From positions 248,001-312,000 of the forward strand of contig NW_024103696.1 in the NCBI RefSeq assembly GCF_003945595.2: a stretch of 64,000 bases of DNA, in the 5' to 3' direction. This DNA is from Pipra filicauda (Eukaryota; Chordata; Aves; Passeriformes; Pipridae). The notes under the pieces were generated by a model. That model was not told where the DNA came from. It was given only the letters and a program-made list of their open reading frames with translations, and searched no databases. Below, piece after piece: positions 13,509 to 26,583 of the stretch (position 1 is the stretch's first letter; every line of letters begins with the position of its first letter). A program made the position numbers and the translations under genes.

Positions 13509-15989
13509 ACTGGAGCTTTCTCCATATGTGTTTAAAGCAACAAAACAGATTTTATGCTTCTGTAATGCATGGACCTTGGATATAAGTCAACAACTGCAAA
13601 ATCCACAGGAATTTCCCAAAGCCCTTGGAAGCCAATGGATTGAAAGGTCAATTGTAGATCGATCAACAGTCAAAATGCTCTCTCAAGAGCATAAGTTAAA
13701 GGCTGGTTATTACAAAATTCAAATGCTTACATTTTTTTGAAGTCTACTATCATTCCTTTTTTAAAGCCAGGTTTTATATAATGGACTTATGTGCCAGTTG
13801 TGGCTTTCTGGAGTGTTATTGCAGGTGCCAAATTGCTGCAGCTTTTCCAGGTAATGATTGAGGTGACAAGCTGACTGTCTTCTCATATGCATCCTGCCCT
13901 ATTCCCTTCAGCCAAATCCTCCAATTCCCTTGATCTCAGATTTGAAATCCCAACTTTTATTCAAAAGTCTTTGTGTATTGGTCAACTCACGAGTGTGAGC
14001 AGAAGCAACACCTGGTTGGCTGTGAAGAGGGAAAAATCACTAACATTAATTTTCTTAACCAATCCTGATTTCTTGGGAAGAAGGTATATCGAGGTGGTTT
14101 TTATCTCTGGCAAATTAACTTGAGAGTTGGTGAGGGATGTGGAGGAGGAGCTGACAACTCTTCTGTTACTGTTATTGAATGATTTGGCTTTGCTTCTCTT
14201 ACTACAGGAAACTATATATATATTTAGTCTTTTTTTTCTGTCCTTTTCCTGTGGACTCAGACAATTGAGAAATCAGTAAATCACTTAAATTCATACCAGG
14301 AGAGGCAAGTTTATTGTATTCTGGTTTGAACTGTTCCTTTGTGTTTTGTCTCGCCTGCAAAATCTTACTTGTTTCTCAAATGCAGGATAAGTAGACAGTA
14401 TATAAGTCAGAAAATATGTGATAATAAATGTTTAACTGCAGTTTTCCATTCCATATGCTGAAAGTAAGAAAACAGGGGGGAAATAGACATGTTAATGATG
14501 TCCTATCATTATCATATTCTCTTAAGCTAACATGGGAAGATGATACATAATTACCTGGACAGAGACTAAATATATTGACTTCAACTATTCCTCAGCTGGA
14601 GCTGTTTTTCAGTCTGTGAGCACAAAAAGCTTTAAGGAATAATGCATAAAAATGCTATTATCTTTGGAAAAAGCAATATTCAGCTAACTTGGCCATTATG
14701 TAGGTGAAAGCACAATGGGTACCAAGACTGCTGAGTACATTTGCAAGAGATTAGTTAAATCATCTGAGCAGAATGTCCCCCCTCTCTGTTACACCCCATC
14801 CTCAGATGCTGGGGAATTTGGAAGCCAAAGTAGCAAAGAATTTGTAAGACCATATGAGCACTTTCATTATTTTTGTCTCCTGAAAAAAGAGGCACAAAAA
14901 AGTGGGAAGAGACTGGCTAGTCATGGGAAATGCTAGTGGGGAAATTGGCAGCTCTGGGTTCTGTCACAGTGTACAACCTCAGGTAACTTGATAAAGTGTC
15001 TCGGATCACCTTTTTGCACTTGATTTAATTTTGAACAAAATGTCATGACACCAAAATTCCCACTGCAATCCACAGTATTCAGTAGGAGGGCCAGTACTTC
15101 CCCTGTGAAATGGGAATTTTTAGAGAGGATGACCCACCCACAGTTTACCCCTTCTCTGAAAGGTTAACAGCCTATCTGCTTATGAGGGGCAATTTCCTGT
15201 CACTCCCTTTGTACTTGCATCAGAAATCTGATCTCTGTTGGGGTTTCTGGGAACCTCAGTGATGCAAATAATATCTCCCTCCAGCATGAACTTAAGTGCC
15301 ATTTCCCAAGTTTTGATTGCCTGCTGCCGATAAGGTACAATATTACTTGCTGGAGCCAAAACAGACTCTGGCCCTTCTGGCGTAGCACTAGTGATGGATG
15401 GGGTCCTTTTTCCTGGGCTGGATTTGTGTGGTTCCAAAGCCTTTGTTGGCAATTTAGAGAATGTGTCCCCAGGATGTTGTGCTTTGGAAAACAGGCATAG
15501 GGATTGGAGCATGTTAGCTCAGCTGCGGTTTTATTGGCAATATGGGACGTGAAATAACACAAAGTTTTCAGTTGACCATAGAAATGACTAAATAGAAGTA
15601 CTTTACCGCTTAGGGAGTGTTACATTCTTGTCATGTCTCAGCATTTTCAGATACAACAGATGAAACAAATTAAATGATGCAAACACTAAAAGAATGCATT
15701 TTTAGCCCCATCTTTGTTAACTTGCCCGAAAATAAGTAAACACAAGTAATTAGAAGATGTATCTCAAATACATAGTAGGTTGGGTGGGTCTTTTGCCTTA
15801 TGTTGTACATGTAATATGCACGTGTGCGCATCTGTAGGTGACCTATAAGCCATATCTGCTGCACTTGTTACCTCGTGGGTCTTACAGGGTAGGAGAAACC
15901 ACATGACTGCACATCCCTTATTTGCATTCCAGTTGTATACAGCTTTGGCAATTTGTTTATGCAACTGAATGTATGCAATCATCAATAAC

Positions 15990-16300
15990 AGTCTACAATA
16001 AGTCCCAATTAATGTTGCCGCAGGAATCGTCCTTCATGTTTGTGCTGGCTGAGGTTTAACCACTCAACATTAATGATGCATTAATGTTGTTTTCTGGTTT
16101 TGGTTTTGAGTTTTTTTTTAATGCTGTGTTTGCAGTATCAAGTCCACCATTTATTTTGTTCTCTTTGCTCAGCAGGGACACTTTTTCCACTGACTCTTTA
16201 TGAGTCTTCTTCATGAGCACAAAAGCCATTTATCTTTATTAGTTGTATATTTTGCTCATCACCTCTCTTACATTTACGAATTAAATATTTATTGATTTTT
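15990..16300. promoter_or_regulatory. Candidate regulatory patch with repeated ATTAATGTTG motif
   Basis: The 10-mer ATTAATGTTG occurs at 16008-16017. It recurs as two inverted arms: CAACATTAATG at 16065-16075, three spacer bases, then CATTAATGTTG at 16079-16089, a perfect 11-bp inverted repeat. TAAT cores of this kind are typical homeodomain sites. More AT-rich motif sequence follows (GAATTAAATATTTATTGATT near 16278). No coding frame overlaps. This looks like a cis-regulatory or conserved non-coding element, but conservation cannot be judged from one sequence. Confidence 0.35.
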
Positions 16301-19300
16301 TTCCCAAAGAAGAATGCTCCACTGCTCAGTAAGAACAATTACCACCAGCTATGCACAGACAACTGTAAGCAAAACAAACCTGCTTTACTTTTGTAAGTCA
16401 TGTCAGAAGTGACAGGAACTGAATCTGTCTTTTATAGAGATCCTTGTGGAGTTGAGGTTTTTTTCAAGAAATCTGTAAAATGGGCTGTGAAAGAAGGGCT
16501 TGCATCTGTTTGTTTGCATAGTTTCTTTTTTTTGCTTTGTGATACACAAACAAAACTGAAGGAATTTTTTCTTCTCTTCCCCACTTTTTGCTTGTGATCC
16601 CATTGATAGACTAAGAGAACTGAGGAGTATTCATTCTGTCTGATATCATATGAAACCTATTCAATTATAACTGAAAGCAATTAGCTTACTCTTAATTTTT
16701 CATCAATTAATTTTAAGGCTCAAAGTACCAGATATTACTGCATCAAGCCTTCAGCTATAACTGGAAGTTGCTGCAGAAGGTTGTGCAACCCTGCACAGAA
16801 AAGGGTGTGTTCCTGTAGCATACAGGACAAATCTCCATCACCTCTGAAAATATGGAGGTCGTTTTCAACCTAGATAATGTGCCTTCCAGCTGCAGCCAAG
16901 GATTTTGATGCTGAGTTCTGTCTAAAGCACGAAAACTCCCCATCAAAGAAAGCAATCATGGAAAATAACTCTAAAAATTATTTCTCCTCCCCAGCAATAT
17001 CCTGTATTGTTTGAGGTTATGTCCCATGAGCAGATGATCTGGCAGACTCTGGGAAGGCTGTGCCTGTGCCGCCTTCTCTGCTGCCTGGCCATGTTCCCTG
17101 GGTGCCCAGGCAGGGGACAGCTGGACAAGTAGTATTCGTTGACCCACTGGCCAGTTGTGCCCAGTCTTGGCCATGTGCTTTTCCCTGGGATGTCTTATTC
17201 TCCCGGACTGCTATATCTTGTCAGCCTTGTGGAAGTTCAATTATTTTTGAGCCTTACACCTCTGTGACTCCTTTGAATTCAGCTGAAATTGGCTGAGAGA
17301 CAGAGGCAGAGAAGTCTTCTCTCCTGAGGACATGGGGTAGTAACTCTTGCCTCCTGCTGACCATCCTTCTCCACCTTCCCTTATTGCAGCCCTTGGCAGT
17401 TGGAGATTAAAGACAACTTATGCCCTCTGGTAGAAATCATCTAGGTGGATCACCCTTTTTCTGGCAAATACTGCCTCTAGGGAGGCAGCTCTCTACACCT
17501 TGTGATCCAAATGGGCTGAAACTAACTCCCTTCCACTATTCACTGCTGATGCCCCTTGAAGCTGGCAAGCTGCCCAGAAGACCTGAGCTTTGACTTTTTT
17601 TTTCAGGCTTGGTGTAGTTTGGGAAAGAAAGGAAGCTTCTGAGACCCTCAGATGGGAACTGTTATGCACTGACCCCTCTTGAGCGGACATGCAGCTGGAA
17701 TGTCTTTTTTTCAACTTCTTTTTTTCAGCTATGCTGGCACCAGTGGGATCATATAAGAACAAAGAAATGTGGGAAAAGGCCCTTTTGCCCAACTTCCATT
17801 GAGGAATGCCTTGGTTTAACACTAGTGGAGCCAGAGAGCTCAAATGGCTTCAGACTGGATGCATTTTTCAGTAGACTCCCATAAAACCACTATTTTTTTT
17901 GCCAGCTCTTGGGGGTTTGCTTTTCTTTTTAAAGGAATAGAGATACGGAGAGGAAAAAGCCTTTCCTCAGCAGCACTGTTGACAAAGTTGCAATTTTCAT
18001 TATCTACACTTTTCTTCTGCGGCAGCAATAATGTCACCTCCCTCCATCTCCTCAGGGGTCTTGTGACACATCAGTCAAATGCCCACAGCAAGATTGCCAC
18101 GAAATGGCTTTTGACAGGAAGGGCAGCTCGTGCCCCGCAGCTATGACGGCTGTTATGGTGACAGCGTGAGGACAGCACAGGGGCAAGCGCTGAGGCAGCA
18201 TCAGGCCTTGCCTCCTGCTCTTCAAAACACTCTCTAGTCTGCTTTTCTTGTAGGACTTTCCCCCTTTTGCTTCTGATGGATTAATTTCTCTCTGCAGCCC
18301 TATGTTTGCCGTTGTTTCTTTGCAGTGAAACCCCTCTGCAGTGATCCACTGAAAGGCAGCAAAACTGAAGGTAATTTTCTCTGTGTCTTGGCCGAGGAGG
18401 TTTGGGTTAACACTTTCTTGCCAGGCACAAACCACACAGGCCATCCAAAGCTAGGCTCTAATTAGTCATCTTCCTACAATTTAAGCTCTACTGATATTGC
18501 GTCTTCATTTTACTGTTTCTATGGTGGGTAAATCCTTTCTTTGTGAAATGCTTTCCTCTAGCTAAGGAGGTGACCATGCCACTGGGATAAATACTACTGA
18601 GGGCCAGGAACCACAGTGCCAGGAGGTCCAGCTGGAAGCACTGCTGCCCTTGGATGTTAACAACCCTGGCAACCCTGGCTTGTATGGTAAGGTGAGCAAC
18701 GCTCATTGAAATATGCATGTCCTGTCTCTCTGTCCTTCCCTACTGGTGTTTCTAGTGTGAAGTGTTGCAGTGGGAAGACCTCATCCCTTGGCTGCCAGGG
18801 TGCTGGGATGCTCTCAGGTATGCGGAGGGAGGAGGTTAGCTCCATGTCCTTTGCTGCTGCATTCCCCAAAACCAGGGTGCTCTGGGGACAATTTTGTCCC
18901 AAGTGGTCTGTGCTCACCGGGCAGAGCCCAGGGCTCTGCAGCAGCTTCCTTACTGCCTAGTGAAAAAGGCCCAGCTCTGCCTGACAGTGAGTGATACATT
19001 CTCCTGTGGCATCAATCCAGGAGCAGCTTCACCCATGTCAGGTTTGTGATGAAAAATACCTTGCCACCTCCTCCTCCCCAGGACTGCCTCGTTGAAAACT
19101 GTGGCTGGCTTTCAAAAGCTGGCTGTTAAAAGAGATAACAATGTGCCTGTCTACAAAAGCCAACCATCCTGGGTGAGCTCATGAGAAAATCTGATCTAAC
19201 CTGCCTGTTGGAACAGTATTTATAAACACTGCTACCCAAGGATTAGGCAGCCCAACCAGGCTGCACTGATGTAGTCAGTAAAAGCAGCTGTTTATATTTC

Positions 19301-20600
19301 AAACTTTCTGATGTACCACGGTTTTATAAAAAAAGTCAGAAGGTCACAGTTGGTTTTTTTTTTGCAAAGCCTCGAGAGGAGCAAGCATTACTTCAAAACA
19401 CTGCTGCATCCATTTATTTAAACATTTCAGGATCTTGATGTTATGTCCCCATCCCCCATCTCAAACCTTATCAAATATCAAGTTTTGTCTTCAGAGCTGT
19501 AAAGAAAACCAGGATGCATTCTACAGACCAGCGGCTCACTGGATGCAAATTCCCACAGTTGCACCTAGGGTAGGGGTACTGAGCTGATTTTCATGAGCTG
19601 ATGAGCTTTAATTGATGCCCTGCTGCATGTAGGACTGGGTTTTTCAATCAGGTCTGGCCCAAATACAGCTGGGTTTATGCCTCTTGGGTTGTGAGCCACC
19701 CAAACAGCGAGCCCCCGGGCAATGGATTTCAGGTAACCTGTTTAGGATGATGGCAAGTAGCTAGGGAATGAGGGTTTGCTTGCTGGGCTCGAGATAGGAT
19801 TGCTGGGGCCCTCCTGTTGTTTCCCTCCTGATGGTTCCAGTGTTTCTCCTCCTGTCCTGGGCTCTCGCTGTATCCGGGGTTTGGTATGTGGCTTTTATGT
19901 CGAGGCAGAAGTGCCTTCAGCGTATCTGTGCTGTGCCCAGGGTTCACCCCATCCCCTTTTGAACATCAGAGGGACTCCCGTGCCCAGCTGCTGTTGAAAG
20001 AGCTTTCCTCCTCTCTGCCTTAGCAGCTAAGCGGAGGTCTGCACTGCTGCATTTGTGATACCCTAGGAATGTTTTTTTTTCGGTTATTGTTTGTTGTTAA
20101 AGCACAGTAATCCTCTGATTCCACCCCCCCTGTGTTTTATGTTACTCGACAGTCAGCACTTTTACTAGATGAGATTGAAGGATAAAGGATGTTTACTTAG
20201 GCCTAGGGGTGTGTGGTACTAGAATGAAGTAAACAAAATAAAAGAATTATTAGTGTTGTACTTAGCTTTAAGTATATTTTTTGCTATTTCTTCAAACCAG
20301 CTAGTTTTTTGGGGTAGTTCTTTATCTGCTGCCACTGAGGTTGGAATATTCTAGTATCTTTTCCTCTGATTTTAAAGGTGGCTTCTAGAGAAACTGTTCT
20401 GGTTGCTATGTTCTTTCATAGAAAGAAACTTTCTCTTCCTCCTGTATGCTTGCCCCTTGGTGCTTGGGATTTATCCCTGGGACCTGGCTCTGTAAGGACT
20501 TGCATCGCTTCTGTCTTCCCCCACCCCCGCTTCAGGTTACTGAATTTCCATTTCTTCTGTACAAGTAATTACCTCATTCCTGGCTTCAGGCTGTGTGCCT
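16301..20600. other. Non-coding stretch, no gene recognised
   Basis: Moderate GC around 18.6-19.0 kb and 19.7-20.0 kb produces several 60-130 codon frames on both strands that overlap each other and show no family motif. Homopolymer T or A runs are present. No mobile element was recognised. Confidence 0.45.
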
Positions 20601-20611
20601 TTGCTTAGGAA

Positions 20612-20765
20612 AACGGCCGCACTGCGACTCTAACATTTCTCATGCTATATCATTTATAACAATAGAAACGCCGGTTAGGATTTATAATTGACAGCTCGCC
20701 ACAAACTTTGCATACAGCCTAAATGCATAAACATGACCAAAGGGTGATCTGAGGACGTGATTCTC
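20612..20765. promoter_or_regulatory. Candidate conserved non-coding element
   Basis: An AT-rich segment that nevertheless keeps several CpGs (AACGGCCGC, CTGCGAC, AAACGCCGG, CTCGCC) and combines TTTATAATTGACAG (a homeobox core next to a TGACAG MEIS/TGIF-type site) with TTTGCAT and AAATGCATAA octamer-like words. Such mixtures are common in vertebrate developmental enhancers. No transcript or coding signal overlaps. Confidence 0.3.
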
Positions 20766-22255
20766 AACATGATGTGATGCTTGGCTCCCACTTTGTTAGT
20801 TTTTTTGGGACTCCCACCCCAAGCAGCTGCAGAAGAGATGCTTTAATTCCCGTAGCTGATGAACGGCAAATCCCATACCTGTTGCCCTTCCCTTTTTGTC
20901 AGCGTGTTGCTGTTTTTGAAGCAATTTTTCTACATCAGTGTCTTTGGCAGATGCAAGCCCAAAGAAGAGAGGGACCTCCAGTGCCTGGCTGGTAGCCTTG
21001 AGGAGAGGTTTCTCCAACTCTACTGTATTCAGGGCTTGGTGGTTCCCTGCCAAGACAAGGGCGTTTTGCCACCATCAAATAGAGGGCATGGGCTAACAGG
21101 CTTTTCTGAGCAGGAAGGAGCTTGGTGTATTTGTCAAGCCTATTTCTCCTTAGGCTTTACACACAGGTGGGCGTGAGTATGCACACCTGGTGTATAACTC
21201 CCTGTAACTCCCTGTCTCTCACACCCCTCACTCCACAGGACTTGCCTAATGGTCCCATGGATGTGACCCTATGGATGGATAAAGAAAAAGGATGGTTTGG
21301 AAAAACACTTTTAACTGAAAGGCAAGGCCAAAGAGGAAATATTTTGCTGAAAAGTGATTTCTATCTAAAGAAGTAGCCCTTCCTTGCCTAGTTTCTATAT
21401 TTAAATTTTTATCATATTAAACAGTACTTTAGCAGGAAAGTCTCTGTGCAGACATCTGTGCAGGAATCAGAGTTTCAACAGAAGGTAACTTTTAATATGA
21501 CTTAGCAATTTAAAAAAAAAAAACAAACAAGACTCCAATTAATTTTCTTTTTACTCAAAAATACTCTCTGTCACTTGCTGAGTGCATCTGGCAAATTTCA
21601 AGCTGGCAGTTCTGTACAGCAAAGCTATGCTGGGGCTAAATCGGACTTTACATTAGAAAGTAATTGCTCTCCTTCTGTTCTTTTTCTACTGCATCTTTAC
21701 AATGGATGTCAGTCCATGAATTTAATTGTCAAGATGGGTCTGAAGGATTCATTTGTCATATCCCTACATATACGAGTATTTGATCTTCTCAAGTAGGGGT
21801 GATGTTCAGAATTTGCAGCCAAGGCTTGATTCATAGATGATAAAGCAGCTTTGAACTTTTTGTTGAAGCCCTTCTAAAAATAATCCACAGGATTAAAGAT
21901 CTCTGTTAGAAAGCCAACTAAATGGTAAAGTTAATAATCTCTGCCAGTGCTCCAGGCATAGGTTGTCACCTAACAAACAACTGGGGTTTGTGGACCTTTA
22001 AGAGCAAACATCTACAGTACAGCTCATGGATCAGTAATACTATGATGCAATTTAGCAACATTTTAGAAGCATGGGGGATGGGAAGGGAAGTCAATCCAAA
22101 TGCCTTCTCCCTACTTGAGGGAAAGGGCACTCAGAATGAACTCTTTCATCAGCCTTGAGGTTTTCAGTTGACTGTGTTAAAACGGCAGAGCAATAGGGTT
22201 TTTTGTAACAGTTATATGATAATACTTTCCTTTATGAGGGTAATCCTATTTAAAT

Positions 22256-22293
22256 GTTTCTAATTTATAATTAAGTTTCTAATTTATAATTAA
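22256..22293 (+). repeat. Perfect tandem duplication of a 19-bp unit
   Basis: The unit GTTTCTAATTTATAATTAA occurs twice back to back without a mismatch (22256-22274 and 22275-22293). Identity suggests a recent duplication, or strand slippage in AT-rich DNA. Each copy carries an ATAATTAA homeobox-like core. Confidence 0.9.
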
Positions 22294-25200
22294 GCTAATT
22301 CACGAGAAAAAAGTGCTAATTTTCACTAGAAATCATACCACCCTCCAGCCCCATAATCTACCAATGCATTTACAGTGATAAAATGAACTGTTGCCTTCTT
22401 ATGACTGAACAAATCTGTGCATGCTGGAGCATGGAGACAGGCTCGTCCTGGGTGGAGGGTTCCTCAACAATGGGCAACCCCTTTCTCTGTCACTGCAAAT
22501 TAAAAGGGTTCAAGAGCTGTGAGAAGGCACAGGCTCTCTGTGAGAACAGGGTGCCAGTATAGGATGGGCTGCAAAGCTTCTCTGGAGCCCCTGCTTCTCT
22601 GTGATGTGCAAATGGAACAGAGGGCCCTGATGCTCTGCTGTGGGGGACTAAGGCTGGGCAGGTGGGTGGTAACCCAAACATGGTTTTGCTGCTTGTTTGC
22701 TCAGGTTCAGAACAAGCACTCCAGAAGCTCGGGGTGGCTCGAAGACTCCCTGCTATGCAGCACCCTGGGATTGGAGAAGGGGAGACAGAGCAGGGCTGAA
22801 TCCTGGCAGGAACACTGCAGTGGGCACCCAACCACCAGGCTGCTGTGGGAGTGGGGACCACAGCAAATGAGGCCCATTGCTGGCTGCTGTCATGCCCTGC
22901 ACTGGCACTGGGGAGAACCCTGATTTGGAAAGCTGCGGTGATAACGTTCGGAACTCCTTTCCCTTAAATCAAAAAAGCCTGGACAAACAAGTGTAAAATC
23001 AGCTCTAAGTTCAGAAGAAAAATGAAAATTGAAAATACATTTGAAACTTTCACAAATTTGATATTTCTTCATTCCTGCTATTAAGAAAAGAAATGGAACT
23101 CAGTTTTTTTGGTACTGTGATCTGAAGGGAATATTTCCCAGAAAAACTGGGAGGAGGATTCTGAAAAAAGGTTTCACTTTTAGTTTTTCTCTGGTTGCTC
23201 ATCTTAGCATGAGGTTTGCAGTTGAAGAAAATATGCAGTTTGTAATCTTCTGGTGTGGTTTTTTTTTTTTGTTTGTTTGTTTTCGTGTTTGGGTTTTTTC
23301 CCCTGCAAAAACAGTTTTAATAAAGGGACAGATTTATTATAACACTTGATTGCTAAAAATCATCACTGTCTTTTAATGTTGCATCTTGATACAAATGTGA
23401 AAACACAAAAGATTTTGGGGCTGCACTTGATGTTCTGCACTATTTTCTCTATCCTCCTCTCCCCCTCTTCCCTTCCAGAATCACTGATGCATTTCTAATA
23501 GGAAAAATGCAAAGTGTGCAAGTTGTCTTGGCACTGTGGCTCAACATCTTGTCATGTTGCACTATTATGCTGACTTTTCTGCACAGGGAGAGTGCATGAA
23601 AATATCCTAGAAGCACTGTTCTGGTTCAGGCAACCACAAAAGCAATTCTATTTTTTGTTGGCTGTGGGAAAAGAGATTCTGCAGAGATGGACATCTCAGA
23701 GCTAATCAGCTGGTTTGACTTAAAGGGGGTTGTATGGAGGAAAGCCAGCGGCATACTGCAGACCTAACTGTGCTCAGACTTATCTATCTTTTGTCTGCTT
23801 TTTGGAAGCAGAAAGGAAAGAGAAGGAATTGTAGAATTCTGCTTCCATAAACTGGGTGTATTGAGTTGTTCATAATTATCTTATAAAATGGAAGGGGATG
23901 AAATAAGGAAACTTGACCCAATTATTTTCAAGGCTTCTGAGGGATGAATTTAATTATTTTGATACTTTGTGATTTTGCCCATTGAAGTATGAAGTCCTTC
24001 AGCTACATGTGTCTGTCCATGTGTTTTTATTTTAGGATATTTATAGAGCTCCACTATCGTGGTAGATATGCCTTTCTCAATCCATAGTTCAACACATGTC
24101 TCTGAACTAGTATTGGTGACGAACCCCCTCTTTACACAAAGAGAACTGAGACAAAGCATATGCAGTTGTTGAATTCAGATGGAGTTTGTTCCTCATTTAA
24201 AGAAGAATGTTTCTTTTGGTGTATGTTGAATTATCATGCCTAATCTATTTGCCCAAGTCTTGAATATCCTCAGCACAATTATTCAGAACATTAAACCATT
24301 AAACCCTATCTCAGATGATGCAGCCAATGCTCTAGTGCTTATAGCTCCCGCCTGCCTCATACCCCACTATGTCCTGTGACAGCCTTAACAGTCTATCATG
24401 GATAAGAAATGGGACCCAGCCTTTTCCAGAAGCAAAAAGTCCTCAGCCAAAGCAGATAAAAAGGCTCAGCAAGGAGGCAAAGACTTTTCATCTCCACTTT
24501 TTCACTTGATTACAGAAGGGTTCATAACAGACCTAAGGTTAATTTCTTTGATTAGAGCAGCAGTTTCCCATCTTTTTCTCATTGGCTGTGGTTTTTGTAG
24601 CAGAGCTGTATGAAAACAAGGGTGCTTTCTCTGTTCTACTTAATAAGACCAACAGCAAATCACCAGCCTGTTAATTTGCTGGTTTGCTCACATGATGTGT
24701 GCCCATAGAAAATCCTACCTTAGGTCAAAATAAAACTGAATAGGAAAGCCATGTGACTGCTAAGAGAGAAAAAGGGCATGCTGAACAATGCAGTTGTGTG
24801 TTAGGAAACACTTGTTAGGGTTGATTGGAAAAGTTAATGGTGATATATCTTCTTCAGCAGGTTTGGATCAGGCTTTTACAGAAGAGCATTCAGGCTCATT
24901 CTGTGGTAGCTTTATGTGTAAGAGATCTGTAATTTGATGATTGTGATGGAGGGATGCCTCAAGGGGCTTTACTTGGGCAGGAGCAGCAGTCTGCTCACAC
25001 TCAGAGCAGGAGCCTGGGGTGATTCTTTCAGGGGCTGTTCCCTACTCTGCTCTCAAACCTTGCCTCAGCAGTTCTGATACTGCAAAGATTAGATTCCCCC
25101 TGAACATTTGCATGGTCACAATTGTTCCAAGTGTTGATGTTCACACACTTTGTTTCACTATTAAAGTCTATATGTGATCAGTCAGCCCTTGCCTAGGTCT

Positions 25201-25762
25201 TCTTGCCTCTCTGCTGAAAAGCATTTGGGTTCAGGCGTGTCAACACTGTCTCACTGGAGGTCTTTGGGCTTCCCAGGCCTGACTGATAGTCAGAAGTGAA
25301 TCCCTCCCCCCAGAGACCCACAGTTCAGAAGGGAGCTGGATGCTTTAGGCAGGGCTCTGGATCATGCCTCAGCACCCCATGCTGCACCCTTGGAGATCTG
25401 TTGTGCCAGGGAGTGTGGCCTGGATCCAGCAGACCTGTCAAGCTGCTGGGCATAGGCTGACCCTGGGTACCTGGGGGATCTTGCTGTGCCAGTGGTAGGA
25501 GGGTGCCAAGGGAACACTCATCTGTATCTGCCAGCTTGGCTGGCTAGCTTGGGCTCCCTGCTACACAGAAGTGCATCTCCTCCTGGAACTGAGCTGCTTT
25601 GGAACAAGTCTTTACTGTGTTACTGTGTTGAGGCAGAGAAGTTTCCCAAAGCTTGAGCTGAGCTCATAGAACCAATTTCAACCCACACCCATGCTAGTCT
25701 ACAACTAAGATGAGCATCCCTGCTTAGCTTAAAGTTGTGTCTCAATAATTTCTTCCCTACTA
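22294..25762. other. Non-coding stretch, no gene recognised
   Basis: Contains a T-rich (GTTT)n tract near 23260-23283 and GC-richer parts at 22.45-22.92 and 24.95-25.6 kb. Overlapping frames of 134 and 123 codons on opposite strands at 22.5-22.9 kb have no recognisable motif and are best read as chance. Confidence 0.45.
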
Positions 25763-26025
25763 TCACAGAAACATAGAATACTTTGGGTTGGAAGGGACTT
25801 TAGAGATCATCTACTTCCAACCCCTCTACCATGGGCAGGAACATCTTCCACTGGACAAGTCCTGTCCAACCTGGCCTTGAACACCTCCAGGGATAGGGCA
25901 TCCACAACATCTCTGGGCAACCTATTCCAATGCCTCATCACTCTCATAGTGAACAATTTCTAATATCTAATCTAAATCTCCCCTCTTCCAATTAAAAGCC
26001 ATTACCCCCTGTCCTATCACTCTAC
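25763..26025 (-). mobile_element. CR1 LINE 3' end
   Basis: Reads on the plus strand as TCACAGAAACATAGAATA, then TTGGGTTGGAAGGGACTTTA and AGATCATCTA, the complement of the CR1 3' untranslated end. The complement of the ORF2 C-terminus follows up to about 26025 (blocks equivalent to LDIRN and the proline-rich RLP region, with several stops). Strongly 5'-truncated. No reverse transcriptase motifs remain. Confidence 0.92.
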
Positions 26026-26108
26026 ATGTCCATGTTTTAATACTGGCGTTGGTGTGTCCACATAAGCATACACTGCCTTGCTGCACTTCTTGTTTAGCAC
26101 TGCATAAA

Positions 26109-26138
26109 GATAGGAAGATCTGAGATAGGAAGGTCTGA
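26109..26138 (+). repeat. 15-bp tandem duplication
   Basis: GATAGGAAGATCTGA is followed immediately by GATAGGAAGGTCTGA, with one difference. It is a small local duplication just beyond the CR1 5' truncation point. Confidence 0.75.
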
Positions 26139-26583
26139 GCCTTCATCCCTGTATTTTGGCTATAATACAGAAAGGCAGGGCAGGTGGTTGGATTATTTGC
26201 TTTTTCGGTGAGGAAAAGCCTATATCATTAGCTGAGGTCACAATGGCTCTGCTAGGGTGACATCAAGACATCTGTCTAAAGGTAGCACAGTGCTTCTGTG
26301 GGGCAGAGGTCCTTGGCCCAAAGAGGCTCATAATGCCTCTCTGCCCTGCCCTCACTTTGTAAACCGAAAATTTTCTGCGTATCAAGTCTGGTAGCTATTC
26401 CTCTGAAATATTTCATGCCCTAATAAGTAAAGTTTGTCCCTTCAGATATAGCCATAAAACCCAGAAAACATGGCTTTTTGGATGCTGAAGTGATGTTGTA
26501 GTTGGCCCACAGTATGAGAGTGGATTACAACCTGGTGTTGGCAAACCATTTTGAAACTCTCCAAGGAGAGCACCCTAGATTCA

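Noticed and set aside
22490..22923. 134- and 123-codon antisense frames
   Set aside because: Locally higher GC opens both strands. No recognisable domain.
24398..24613. 71-codon frame with a Lys-rich N-terminus
   Set aside because: Short, no homology recognised, no promoter or splice context.
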